Shown piece after piece: positions 1 through 5,264 of a stretch of 5,273 nucleotides of DNA. Each line of letters starts with the position of its first letter. Within the stretch, counting starts at the first letter, position 1. The notes beneath the pieces are model-generated. The model ran no database searches. It was not told the DNA's origin and saw nothing but the letters and a program-made list of their open reading frames with translations. A program made the position numbers and the translations under genes. The stretch covers positions 1-5,273 of the forward strand of contig JAISPH010000152.1 of NCBI GenBank assembly GCA_031275035.1. The letters are read 5' to 3'. Source of the stretch: Treponema sp. (GTDB lineage Bacteria; Spirochaetota; Spirochaetia; Treponematales; Breznakiellaceae).

Positions 1-18
1 TGGAACAGCTTCTTACCC

Positions 19-80
19 TTGGAGAAAATTGCATAAGCCGTAAATGCTTACCTTATAAGAAATTAGCAATTTTCTCCCAA
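19..80. repeat. Inverted repeat with 33-base interior
   Basis: The left arm at 19-32 (TTGGAGAAAATTGC) is the reverse complement of the right arm at 66-80 except for one extra G in the right arm. The 33 bases between them contain smaller self-complementary pieces, such as TAAGC at 34-38 and GCTTA at 46-50. The right arm directly abuts the hairpin at 81-117, and the first ten bases of the window (TGGAACAGCT) resemble the 3' arm of that hairpin (TGGAACAGGCT). The block therefore looks like a composite of palindromic intergenic repeats cut by the window edge. No coding sequence is evident in bases 1-185. Confidence 0.6.
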
Positions 81-117
81 AGCCTGTTCTAAAACCAACC
101 GGGTTTTGGAACAGGCT
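81..117. repeat. 16-bp-stem hairpin, possible terminator of an upstream gene
   Basis: AGCCTGTTCTAAAACC at 81-96 pairs with GGTTTTGGAACAGGCT at 102-117 over 16 positions, with one T-G wobble and a five-base loop (97-101). A run of five T residues lies a few bases after the stem (within 121-127), so the structure could stop transcription arriving from a plus-strand gene left of the window. The core TTCYAAAAC...GTTTTGGAA resembles the hairpins at 4328-4358 and 5234-5264, which suggests a dispersed palindromic repeat family more than a dedicated terminator. The two roles are compatible. Confidence 0.65.
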
Positions 118-134
118 CAAATTTTTAGAGTTTA

Positions 135-164
135 TTGGACAAAACGCCGGAAATATAGTAAAAT
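135..164 (+). promoter_or_regulatory. Candidate sigma-70 promoter for the M20-like/gpgS operon
   Basis: TTGGAC at 135-140 and TAAAAT at 159-164 are separated by 18 bases and resemble the -35 and -10 hexamers with two and one mismatches. An overlapping alternative -10, TATAGT at 154-159, lacks a good -35 at the right distance. Transcription would begin near 171, leaving about 15 untranslated bases before the GTG at 186. This is the only promoter-like sequence I see between the upstream hairpin and the first gene. Confidence 0.45.
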
Positions 165-185
165 TCTTGCGGGGGACAGAAACAA

Positions 186-1397
186 GTGAATATTTTTACC
201 CGGATGCCCAAAACAATAGGGCGGAGTATTCGCGTCCTGATAGGCAAGGCCGCCAAGTTGTTTCACCGGCCCAAAAAGCCGATTTCTCCCCTGGCGGACA
301 GGCTCCTGGCGGATGCCCTGCGGCTGGCGGAGATCCCTTCCCCGACCCGGCGGGAGGAACAGCGGGCCGCTTTTGTGCTGGAACGGCTCAACACCCTGGG
401 ACTCGTTCCCCGGGTCGATGAAAACGGCAATATCCTGGTGCGGATCCATTCGGCGGAGCTCGTGGATGAACCGCCCCTGCTCCTGTTCACCGATCTCGGC
501 TCAAGCCGCTGGCACCCCCTGGAGAGCCTCTCCCGGCTGGACGCGGTCCAGGCCGCCGGGGCGGGGTTGGGGGACGTTCTGGGCGTCGCGGCGCTGCTGT
601 CCGTGGCGGAAACGGTGGCCGGCGGCCGGAACATCTGCCGCCGGGATCTGCTCCTCCTCTTCGCGGCCCGGTCCTTTGATGATCCTGAGACGGATGTTTT
701 TTATTCCGTTACCGAAATCCCCATAAACCGCCCCTGCGCCGCCATCGGGGTCCGGGGTTTTACCCTCGGGTCGGTACGGACCCATACCCACGGAACCTAC
801 CAGATCAACATTTCCTTTTCCATGGATACCAAAAAGGAACCCGACAACGCCGGGCTCTGCAATGAGGCGAATGTGGTGGTGGACGCCCTGTTGTCAACCG
901 CCCAGAAACTCTCCCGGATTACCGGAGCGACCAATAATGCCGTCCATTTATACACGCGCCGCCTTGAGGCCGGCACCGGATTCGGCCGTACCCCGTCGGA
1001 GGGGCTCCTGGAGATTGAGCTGGAGTCCTCCGACGCTTCCCTGCTGGATAACACCATGAACCAGGTCAAGACCACCGCGGAGAGCGCCGGGGACGGAAAA
1101 CTCCTCAAAATCGCCGTAAATGTTACCTCCTTTATTCCCGTGGGGGATCCCGCGATCAACGCGGAGCTTTTCCTGGAGGTCCGGGAGATTATGAGGGAAC
1201 TGCGGATCAAAATGAACGAAGAAACCAGCTCCGACCCCTCGGCGTTCCTCTCCAACCAGGGTATTCCCGCCTTATCCCTGGGAATGGTGAACGGCCAGGA
1301 AGGGCTTCTTAAAGATCATATCGAGATTGGCTCCATAGAAAAGGGGCGCTTATTGCTTGAAAAAATAATAACCCGGATACCAAAGGAAAAAAGGTGA
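186..1397 (+). CDS. Degenerate M20-family peptidase-like protein, probably not a metallopeptidase
   Basis: The 403-residue protein has the layout of M20 (peptidase T/ArgE-type) enzymes. It has an N-terminal segment LRLAEIPSPTRREEQ (residues 45-59), a glycine-rich turn GAGLGDVLGVAALL (125-138), a central region that should correspond to the lid domain, and a C-terminal SSDPSAF...GIPALSLG stretch (348-366). By eye alignment, the usual HxD ligand motif reads FTD (101-103), the EE motif lies where residues read RSF (162-164), and the C-terminal metal-binding His is replaced by Leu near 374-375. Asp103 and the bridging Asp130 remain. A zinc-dependent hydrolase therefore looks unlikely, and a binding or structural role is inferred. 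Residues 10-32 are basic, with no clear signal peptide or membrane segment. The GTG start is chosen because GGGGGA (171-176) precedes it at suitable distance; an ATG at 204 has no such site. The gene overlaps gpgS by GTGA, so the two are probably translationally coupled. Confidence 0.75.
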   Translation: MNIFTRMPKTIGRSIRVLIGKAAKLFHRPKKPISPLADRLLADALRLAEIPSPTRREEQRAAFVLERLNTLGLVPRVDENGNILVRIHSAELVDEPPLLLFTDLGSSRWHPLESLSRLDAVQAAGAGLGDVLGVAALLSVAETVAGGRNICRRDLLLLFAARSFDDPETDVFYSVTEIPINRPCAAIGVRGFTLGSVRTHTHGTYQINISFSMDTKKEPDNAGLCNEANVVVDALLSTAQKLSRITGATNNAVHLYTRRLEAGTGFGRTPSEGLLEIELESSDASLLDNTMNQVKTTAESAGDGKLLKIAVNVTSFIPVGDPAINAELFLEVREIMRELRIKMNEETSSDPSAFLSNQGIPALSLGMVNGQEGLLKDHIEIGSIEKGRLLLEKIITRIPKEKR

Positions 1398-2371
1398 ATT
1401 CCCATACCAACGCCCTTTTGCGGAAAACCTGGCACCATTCCCGGTTTCAGGACATAAGCCGCTTGGTTAATTTAAAGGAAAAGAAAGGGCTCAGGATATC
1501 CCTCGCCTTTCCGACCCTGAACGAGGAATCCACCATCGGAAAGGAAATTTTGGTGATCCGTACCGAACTCATGGACCGCTACCCCCTGATCGATGAAATT
1601 GTGGTGATCGACTCCTCCTCCAGGGATAATACCCGGAAGGTGGCGGAACGGTTCGGCGCCCGGGTGTTTACCTCTAAAACCATACTGCCCAAATACGGCA
1701 CGTACCAGGGCAAGGGGGAAAATCTTTGGAAGAGCCTCTACGTTCTTGAGGGGGATATTATTGTCTGGGTTGACGCGGATATTTCCAACATTGCCCCCAA
1801 ATTTGTGTACGGCCTGGTGGGCCCCCTTTTGGAGGATGATAAAATCGGCTATGTCAAGGCCTTCTATGAACGGCCCCTCCGGTCCTCAGGGGGAATAACC
1901 TCCTCCGGGGGCGGCCGGGTTACGGAGATCCTGGTACGGCCCATCTTTTCCCTCTTTTATCCGGACCTGGCCCGGCTGATTCAGCCCCTCTCCGGGGAAT
2001 ATTCAGGCCGCCGGAAACTCCTGGAACAGCTTTCCTTTTCCGTAGGTTACGGGGTCGAGCTGGGGCACCTTATCGATATTTTTCACCTGGACGGGATAGA
2101 GGCCCTGGCCCAGGTCGATTTGGATATGCGGATCCACCGCAACCAGCCCACCGCCGCCCTGGGGAAAATGGCCTTCGGCATCCTCAATACCTTTTTGGCC
2201 CGGGTGGAAAAATACGGGACCGCCCGGATGCTCCGGGAGTTTCAGCGGGAGCATATCGCCCTTATCATGGAAAACAACATTCACAAAGTCCAAAAAACCC
2301 ATATTTCGGGGATTGAACGCCCCCCCATGATCGAAATCCCCGAATACCGGGAAAAATTCGCCGGCAGATAA
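1394..2371 (+). CDS. gpgS: Glucosyl-3-phosphoglycerate synthase (GT81 family)
   Basis: This 325-residue cytoplasmic glycosyltransferase should transfer glucose from an NDP-glucose donor to 3-phosphoglycerate, giving glucosyl-3-phosphoglycerate, the precursor of glucosylglycerate. Family hallmarks are visible in order: AFPTLNEEST (38-47) and DSSSRDNT (73-80) of the GT-A fold, the GKGENLWKSL stretch (106-115), the metal-binding DAD motif (D127, D129), YERP (158-161), the phosphoglycerate-binding GGGRVTE loop (172-178), the QPLSGEYSGRR stretch (197-207), GYGVELG (218-224), and His248, a likely second metal ligand. The length is normal for GT81. The GTG start overlaps the stop of the previous gene and is preceded by AAGGA (1383-1387). 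A mannosyl donor or product cannot be excluded by sequence alone, but the motifs are of GpgS type and not of GT55 MpgS. No GpgP-like phosphatase is present in the window. Confidence 0.92.
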   Translation: MNSHTNALLRKTWHHSRFQDISRLVNLKEKKGLRISLAFPTLNEESTIGKEILVIRTELMDRYPLIDEIVVIDSSSRDNTRKVAERFGARVFTSKTILPKYGTYQGKGENLWKSLYVLEGDIIVWVDADISNIAPKFVYGLVGPLLEDDKIGYVKAFYERPLRSSGGITSSGGGRVTEILVRPIFSLFYPDLARLIQPLSGEYSGRRKLLEQLSFSVGYGVELGHLIDIFHLDGIEALAQVDLDMRIHRNQPTAALGKMAFGILNTFLARVEKYGTARMLREFQREHIALIMENNIHKVQKTHISGIERPPMIEIPEYREKFAGR

Positions 2372-2406
2372 GTCCGGCAGACGCCGGGCGACGCGGGTCA
2401 TCCCGC
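2372..2406 (+). other. Two tandem small hairpins in the gpgS-flavoprotein gap
   Basis: The 48-base gap contains GTCCGGC (2372-2378) pairing with GCCGGGC (2383-2389) around the loop AGAC, with one wobble pair. It is followed by GCGGG (2393-2397) pairing with CCCGC (2402-2406) around TCAT. The second stem ends exactly where the Shine-Dalgarno sequence AAGGAGG (2407-2413) begins. No T-run follows either stem, so these are not classic terminators. They could mark an mRNA processing or stability point, or tune translation of the downstream gene. Confidence 0.5.
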
Positions 2407-2419
2407 AAGGAGGCATTTT

Positions 2420-3061
2420 ATGGATACTATGGCATTACGGAACCTGAGCTACGGCATGTTCGTCCTGGGGACGAAAGACGGAGGCCGGCCCACGGGCTGT
2501 ACGGTGAATTCGGTTATCCAGGTTACGTCGGAACCCGCGCTCATCATGGCCTGCGTCAACCACCGGAATTTCACCAACCAGTGCATCAAACAATCGAAGG
2601 GCTTTTCCGTATCGATCCTCTCCGAAGAAGCGTCCGGGGCGCTCATCGGAACTTTCGGTTTCCGCTCCGGCCGGGATACGGATAAATTTGCCTCCGTCCC
2701 CTACGGCCTTACGGGGCAGGGGTATCCCGTATTAAAGCTCCACACCTGCGGCTGGCTGGAATGTACCCTGGAATCCTTTACGGACCTTGAAACCCATACC
2801 CTCTTTATCGGCAGCCTGACCGGCGCGGAATCCGCGGTGGGAAACCCCATGACCTACGCCTACTATCACCGGGTGGTCAAGGGAAAGGCCCCGGTAAACG
2901 CCCCCATCTTTGAAAAGCCCCTGGACAGCCTCTGGACCTGCCCGATCTGCGGCTATCAGTACGATGGATCCGCCGGCCCCTTTGAGGATCTGCCCAACTC
3001 ATGGAGGTGCCCGATCTGCGGCGCCGAAAAGGGCATATTCAAACTCATATCGAGTCGATAA
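2420..3061 (+). CDS. Flavin reductase-rubredoxin fusion (high-molecular-weight rubredoxin type)
   Basis: The 213-residue protein joins an FMN-binding flavin-reductase-like domain (about 1-155) to a C-terminal rubredoxin domain (about 172-209). The first part has the family's start LSYGMFVLGTKDGGRPTGCT (9-28), followed by SEPALIMACVNHRNFTNQ (37-54) and FSVSILSEEA (62-71). The second has two CPICG iron-binding motifs (Cys174, Cys177, Cys197, Cys200) and the typical PFEDLPNSW segment (187-195). The spacing between the two Cys pairs is about ten residues shorter than in free-standing rubredoxins, as in other short rubredoxin modules. Proteins with this architecture, such as Hrb of Moorella, pass electrons from NAD(P)H to flavodiiron proteins that reduce NO or oxygen. 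That role is inferred here because no flavodiiron gene is in the window. The ATG at 2420 has AAGGAGG at 2407-2413, an ideal spacing. It may be co-transcribed with gpgS. Its 3' end overlaps the convergent ROK gene. Confidence 0.9.
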   Translation: MDTMALRNLSYGMFVLGTKDGGRPTGCTVNSVIQVTSEPALIMACVNHRNFTNQCIKQSKGFSVSILSEEASGALIGTFGFRSGRDTDKFASVPYGLTGQGYPVLKLHTCGWLECTLESFTDLETHTLFIGSLTGAESAVGNPMTYAYYHRVVKGKAPVNAPIFEKPLDSLWTCPICGYQYDGSAGPFEDLPNSWRCPICGAEKGIFKLISSR

Positions 3062-4172
3062 ATTCCGAGCTGAAGGTAAGGGCCGCGCCGGCGGCAATTG
3101 ACCATATTTTATAGCGGCATATATCAAGATAATCCGCGTCGTGTTCAAAAGAATTGAGGGCGGCGGCCCGCTTTTTCAATTCCGGCATATATTTTTCTAT
3201 ATACTCAGCGATATAACCGCCTAAAATGACCGTACAGTCAAACAGCTGCTGAACATTATTAACCGTCATGGCCAGATCGTCAAGATAGGCGTTCCACAGG
3301 GCGGCGGCGTTTTTATTGTTTTCTCCAAGGAGCTTGAAAAAGGCGGACAGATCGCCGCCCGTTGAATCCGATAAAACCGTCGCCGCGAGATAGGCGTCAA
3401 CACAGCCCCGCTGACCGCAGTAACATTGCTTGCCGCCGGGGTGGAGCGTCAGGTGCCCGATTTCGCCGGTGTGGTAATGGCGGCCGTTCAGTATCCGGTT
3501 TTCTATCATCACCGCGCCGCCGATGTTGTTGCTTAAACTGATATAAAAAGCGCTGCCCGACTTTCCGTGGATCCAGAATTCGCCGAAACCCGCGGCGCTG
3601 GCATCGTTAAGGAGCGCTGTTTTATACGGAATGTACTTAGAAAACGCGGTACGGGTTGCCCCGGTGAATTTGAGGATCTCCCCGTAAAAGACCCTTTCCC
3701 TGTCTTCCGTTACCAGCCCGGGCACCCCAATACCCGCCCCGAGGATACGGCTCTCGTCGGGATTGACATTTTTGACGACATTTTCCACCACGGCGCCCAG
3801 CTTTTTATAGTAGGCGTCGCTCAGCGTGAATTTACACCACCTTTGCGTCCGGTAGATTATTTCGCCGGCCAGATCCACCGCCACGGCGATTACATAATCC
3901 CTGGTAATATCCAGGCCGACGGCGATGCGGGCGTCTTTGGCCATGGTCCAGGTTTTGGCGCGCCTGCCCCCGGTATGGCCTACGATCCCTTCCTCTTTTA
4001 TAAGCCCCTCGCCCTGAAGGGTGGTAATATTATTGACAACCGTCGGGAGGGACAGGCCAAGCTGATGGACAATATTCTGTTTCGTAAGGCCCTGCCCCTG
4101 CCTGAGCAGCTGGTACACATTGGTCCGGTTGATTTTTTGAATGTCCAGATTCAATGGTTTTGTTTTTTTCAC
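3045..4172 (-). CDS. ROK-family transcriptional regulator (NagC/XylR type)
   Basis: This 375-residue protein has an N-terminal winged helix-turn-helix (about 11-62; INRTNVYQLLRQGQGLTKQN and SLPTVVNNITTL) followed by a sugar-kinase-like ROK domain. The ROK zinc motif is intact: GEIGH (236-240) and CYCGQRGC (250-257), giving His240 and Cys250/252/257, with Asp259 at the usual Glu position. The LLNDASAAGFGE segment (187-198) and NNIGGA (215-220) match the sugar-binding region. The N-terminal ATP phosphate loop of true ROK kinases (DxGxT) is absent after GLDIT (86-90), so this is a sensor and not a kinase. Such proteins usually repress sugar-use genes and are released by a sugar. The start is GTG at 4172-4170; no Shine-Dalgarno is visible, and the -10 box lies only eight bases upstream. 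The gene is divergent from the hydrolase, its likely target, and converges with the flavoprotein gene with a 17-base overlap and no terminator between them. Confidence 0.92.
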   Translation of the reverse strand: MKKTKPLNLDIQKINRTNVYQLLRQGQGLTKQNIVHQLGLSLPTVVNNITTLQGEGLIKEEGIVGHTGGRRAKTWTMAKDARIAVGLDITRDYVIAVAVDLAGEIIYRTQRWCKFTLSDAYYKKLGAVVENVVKNVNPDESRILGAGIGVPGLVTEDRERVFYGEILKFTGATRTAFSKYIPYKTALLNDASAAGFGEFWIHGKSGSAFYISLSNNIGGAVMIENRILNGRHYHTGEIGHLTLHPGGKQCYCGQRGCVDAYLAATVLSDSTGGDLSAFFKLLGENNKNAAALWNAYLDDLAMTVNNVQQLFDCTVILGGYIAEYIEKYMPELKKRAAALNSFEHDADYLDICRYKIWSIAAGAALTFSSEFIDSI

Positions 4173-4180
4173 GGTACCAG

Positions 4181-4210
4181 ATTATAGATTGCAGCGGAGT
4201 TCAATGTCAA
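4181..4210 (-). promoter_or_regulatory. Promoter of the ROK regulator gene
   Basis: Read on the minus strand, TTGACA (4210-4205) and TATAAT (4186-4181) are both perfect consensus hexamers with an 18-base spacer. The -10 ends eight bases before the GTG start at 4172, so transcription should start within about two bases of that codon. The mRNA would be leaderless or nearly so, which agrees with the lack of a ribosome binding site. Confidence 0.75.
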
Positions 4211-4233
4211 TGCTGCCCCTTAGTCCCTGGCGG

Positions 4234-4258
4234 TTTGAATTTTAGAAAAAAATTCAAA
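4234..4258. promoter_or_regulatory. Candidate ROK operator 1 (upstream palindrome)
   Basis: TTTGAATTTT at 4234-4243 and AAAATTCAAA at 4249-4258 form a perfect 10-base inverted repeat around the five bases AGAAA. It lies between the two divergent promoters, ending seven bases before the hydrolase -35. Within it, TTTTAGAAAA (4240-4249) recurs exactly in the second palindrome at 4303-4312. AT-rich palindromes of this kind are known ROK-regulator targets; binding here is inferred. It could also act as an UP element for the hydrolase promoter. Confidence 0.55.
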
Positions 4259-4265
4259 ATTTTTG

Positions 4266-4293
4266 TTGACAGACCGGGAAACCATGGTATAAT
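4266..4293 (+). promoter_or_regulatory. Promoter of the alpha/beta hydrolase gene
   Basis: TTGACA at 4266-4271 and TATAAT at 4288-4293 are perfect sigma-70 hexamers with a 16-base spacer. The predicted start near 4300 gives a leader of about 97 bases that includes operator 2 and the left repeat arm. So strong a match suggests a promoter held in check by a repressor. Confidence 0.8.
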
Positions 4294-4301
4294 AACAATC
4301 G

Positions 4302-4313
4302 GTTTTAGAAAAC
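4302..4313. promoter_or_regulatory. Candidate ROK operator 2 (at the transcription start)
   Basis: GTTTTAGAAAAC is a palindrome of two five-base arms around AG, placed just downstream of the hydrolase -10, from about +2 to +14 of the transcript. That is a classic repression position. Its core TTTTAGAAAA starts exactly 63 bases after the same ten bases in operator 1, about six helical turns, which would suit cooperative or looped repressor binding. Confidence 0.6.
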
Positions 4314-4327
4314 GATCTGATATTGGA

Positions 4328-4367
4328 GCATTTCCAAAAACTGAAGTTTTGGGAAAGCCTCATTGTA
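4328..4367 (+). repeat. Left copy of the hairpin repeat flanking the hydrolase gene
   Basis: Bases 4334-4367 are a perfect 34-base reverse complement of 5225-5258. The copy consists of an imperfect hairpin (GC-TTTCC-AAAA side at 4328-4339, TTTTGGGAAAGC at 4347-4358) and a non-palindromic tail CCTCATTGTA ending at 4367. The left stem carries an A insertion at 4330 and one fewer C than the right copy, so the hairpin here is bulged. It lies in the hydrolase leader, 15 bases before the Shine-Dalgarno sequence. Confidence 0.85.
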
Positions 4368-4396
4368 ATTTCCTAAAAAGGCAGGAGAGATAAACC

Positions 4397-5221
4397 GTGA
4401 AAAAGAATATACAAATAGAGGCGGAAGATCTACTGATAGCCATGGCTGACGGCATAGTGTATGCCCAGCGCCCGGATTTTTGCGATATAACTTTCAGGCA
4501 GCTGCGCTTAAGCCTTTTGAAGCCCCGTACTTATTTTGATTATGATAAACGAGTAATATGGCCGGTCATTGTATTTATATGCGGCGGCGGCTTTACCGAA
4601 ATGGACCGGAACGCGTGGGTTCCGGAATTGTCATGGTTTGCAAAGCGGGGATACGTAGTGGCCAGTGTAGATTATACCACCCGAACCCGTTCCCGATTCC
4701 CGGAGCAATTAATAGATATAAAAGAAGCCATACGGTTTCTGCGGGCTCATGCGGCTGAATTCGGCCTGGATCCCGCGCGGTTTGCCGTGATGGGGGAGTC
4801 CGCCGGAGGCTACTTAAGCGCCATTACCGGTGTTACCGGAAAAACGCGGGAGTTTGACACGGGTGGTAATCTGGAGCAGTCAAGTGAAGTCCAGGCAGCG
4901 ATTCCATGGTATCCTCCGGTGAATCTTGGGGGTATTAAATTCGAGGATTTTATGCTCCCCATTTTGCCCCAGGGCTTGAAGGACTATCCCAATATACTGG
5001 ATTTTGTGCATAAAGAAGCGCCCCCCTATATGATCCTGCATGGCACCGCCGACACTCAGGTGCCGGTTTCCGAAAGTGAGGCGCTGTACGATGCGCTCCA
5101 AAAGGCGGGGGTAGATGCGGATCTGATTATTTTTGAAGGCGTGGAACATGCCGAAGCTCACTTTGTACAGCCCCAGGTTAAACAGATGATGCTGGATTTT
5201 CTCAACAGGCACCTGAAATAA
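4397..5221 (+). CDS. Alpha/beta hydrolase, BD-FAE-like carbohydrate esterase candidate
   Basis: The 274-residue protein is a serine hydrolase of the type that includes bacterial acetyl-xylan and feruloyl esterases. Its order is clear: the strand WPVIVFICGGGF (55-66) holding the oxyanion-hole glycines, with Cys62 where many relatives have His; ELSWFAKRGYVVASVDY (77-93); the FPEQLIDIKEAIRFLRAHA helix (101-119); the nucleophile elbow GESAGG with Ser135; HGTADTQVPV with the probable acid Asp219; and GVEHAEAH with His251 (or His255) as the catalytic base. No signal peptide is visible, so it likely acts in the cytoplasm on imported esters, perhaps acetylated oligosaccharides. The substrate is inferred from the family and the sugar-type regulator next door. 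GTG is chosen because AGGAGAGA (4383-4390) precedes it. The 34-base inverted repeats flank the gene but leave its promoter outside. Its base composition looks more AT-rich than the 186-3061 genes (for example 23 G+C in 4501-4560). Confidence 0.88.
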   Translation: MKKNIQIEAEDLLIAMADGIVYAQRPDFCDITFRQLRLSLLKPRTYFDYDKRVIWPVIVFICGGGFTEMDRNAWVPELSWFAKRGYVVASVDYTTRTRSRFPEQLIDIKEAIRFLRAHAAEFGLDPARFAVMGESAGGYLSAITGVTGKTREFDTGGNLEQSSEVQAAIPWYPPVNLGGIKFEDFMLPILPQGLKDYPNILDFVHKEAPPYMILHGTADTQVPVSESEALYDALQKAGVDADLIIFEGVEHAEAHFVQPQVKQMMLDFLNRHLK

Positions 5222-5224
5222 TAA

Positions 5225-5264
5225 TACAATGAGGCTTTCCCAAAACTTCAGTTTTTGGGAAAGC
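5225..5264 (-). repeat. Right copy of the hairpin repeat flanking the hydrolase gene
   Basis: This copy starts three bases after the hydrolase stop with the tail TACAATGAGG. It continues into a strong hairpin: GCTTTCCCAAAAC at 5234-5246 pairs with 5251-5264 (one bulged T) around the loop TTCA. It is inverted relative to the left copy and its hairpin is more perfect. No T-run follows in the nine remaining bases, so it is at best an atypical terminator, though such a stem may protect the 3' end of the mRNA. Confidence 0.85.

Noticed and set aside
1..120. CRISPR array
   Set aside because: The repeats are inverted and not direct, and there are no regularly spaced spacers.
797..1255. 152-residue minus-strand open frame
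   Set aside because: It is a serine-rich shadow opposite the M20-like gene with no motif.
3567..4187. 206-residue plus-strand open frame
   Set aside because: It lies antisense to the well-supported ROK gene, has no recognisable domain, and extends over the ROK promoter.
4154..4393. 79-residue plus-strand open frame before the hydrolase
   Set aside because: It runs through both promoters and both palindromes, begins inside the ROK N-terminus on the other strand, and has no ribosome binding site or family resemblance.
4300..4396. Riboswitch in the hydrolase leader
   Set aside because: The leader is explained by operator 2, the repeat arm and the ribosome binding site; no known aptamer pattern is visible.
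5225..5264. Simple intrinsic terminator for the hydrolase
   Set aside because: The stem is strong but no T-run follows, and an exact inverted copy sits upstream of the gene, so a repeat is the better description.
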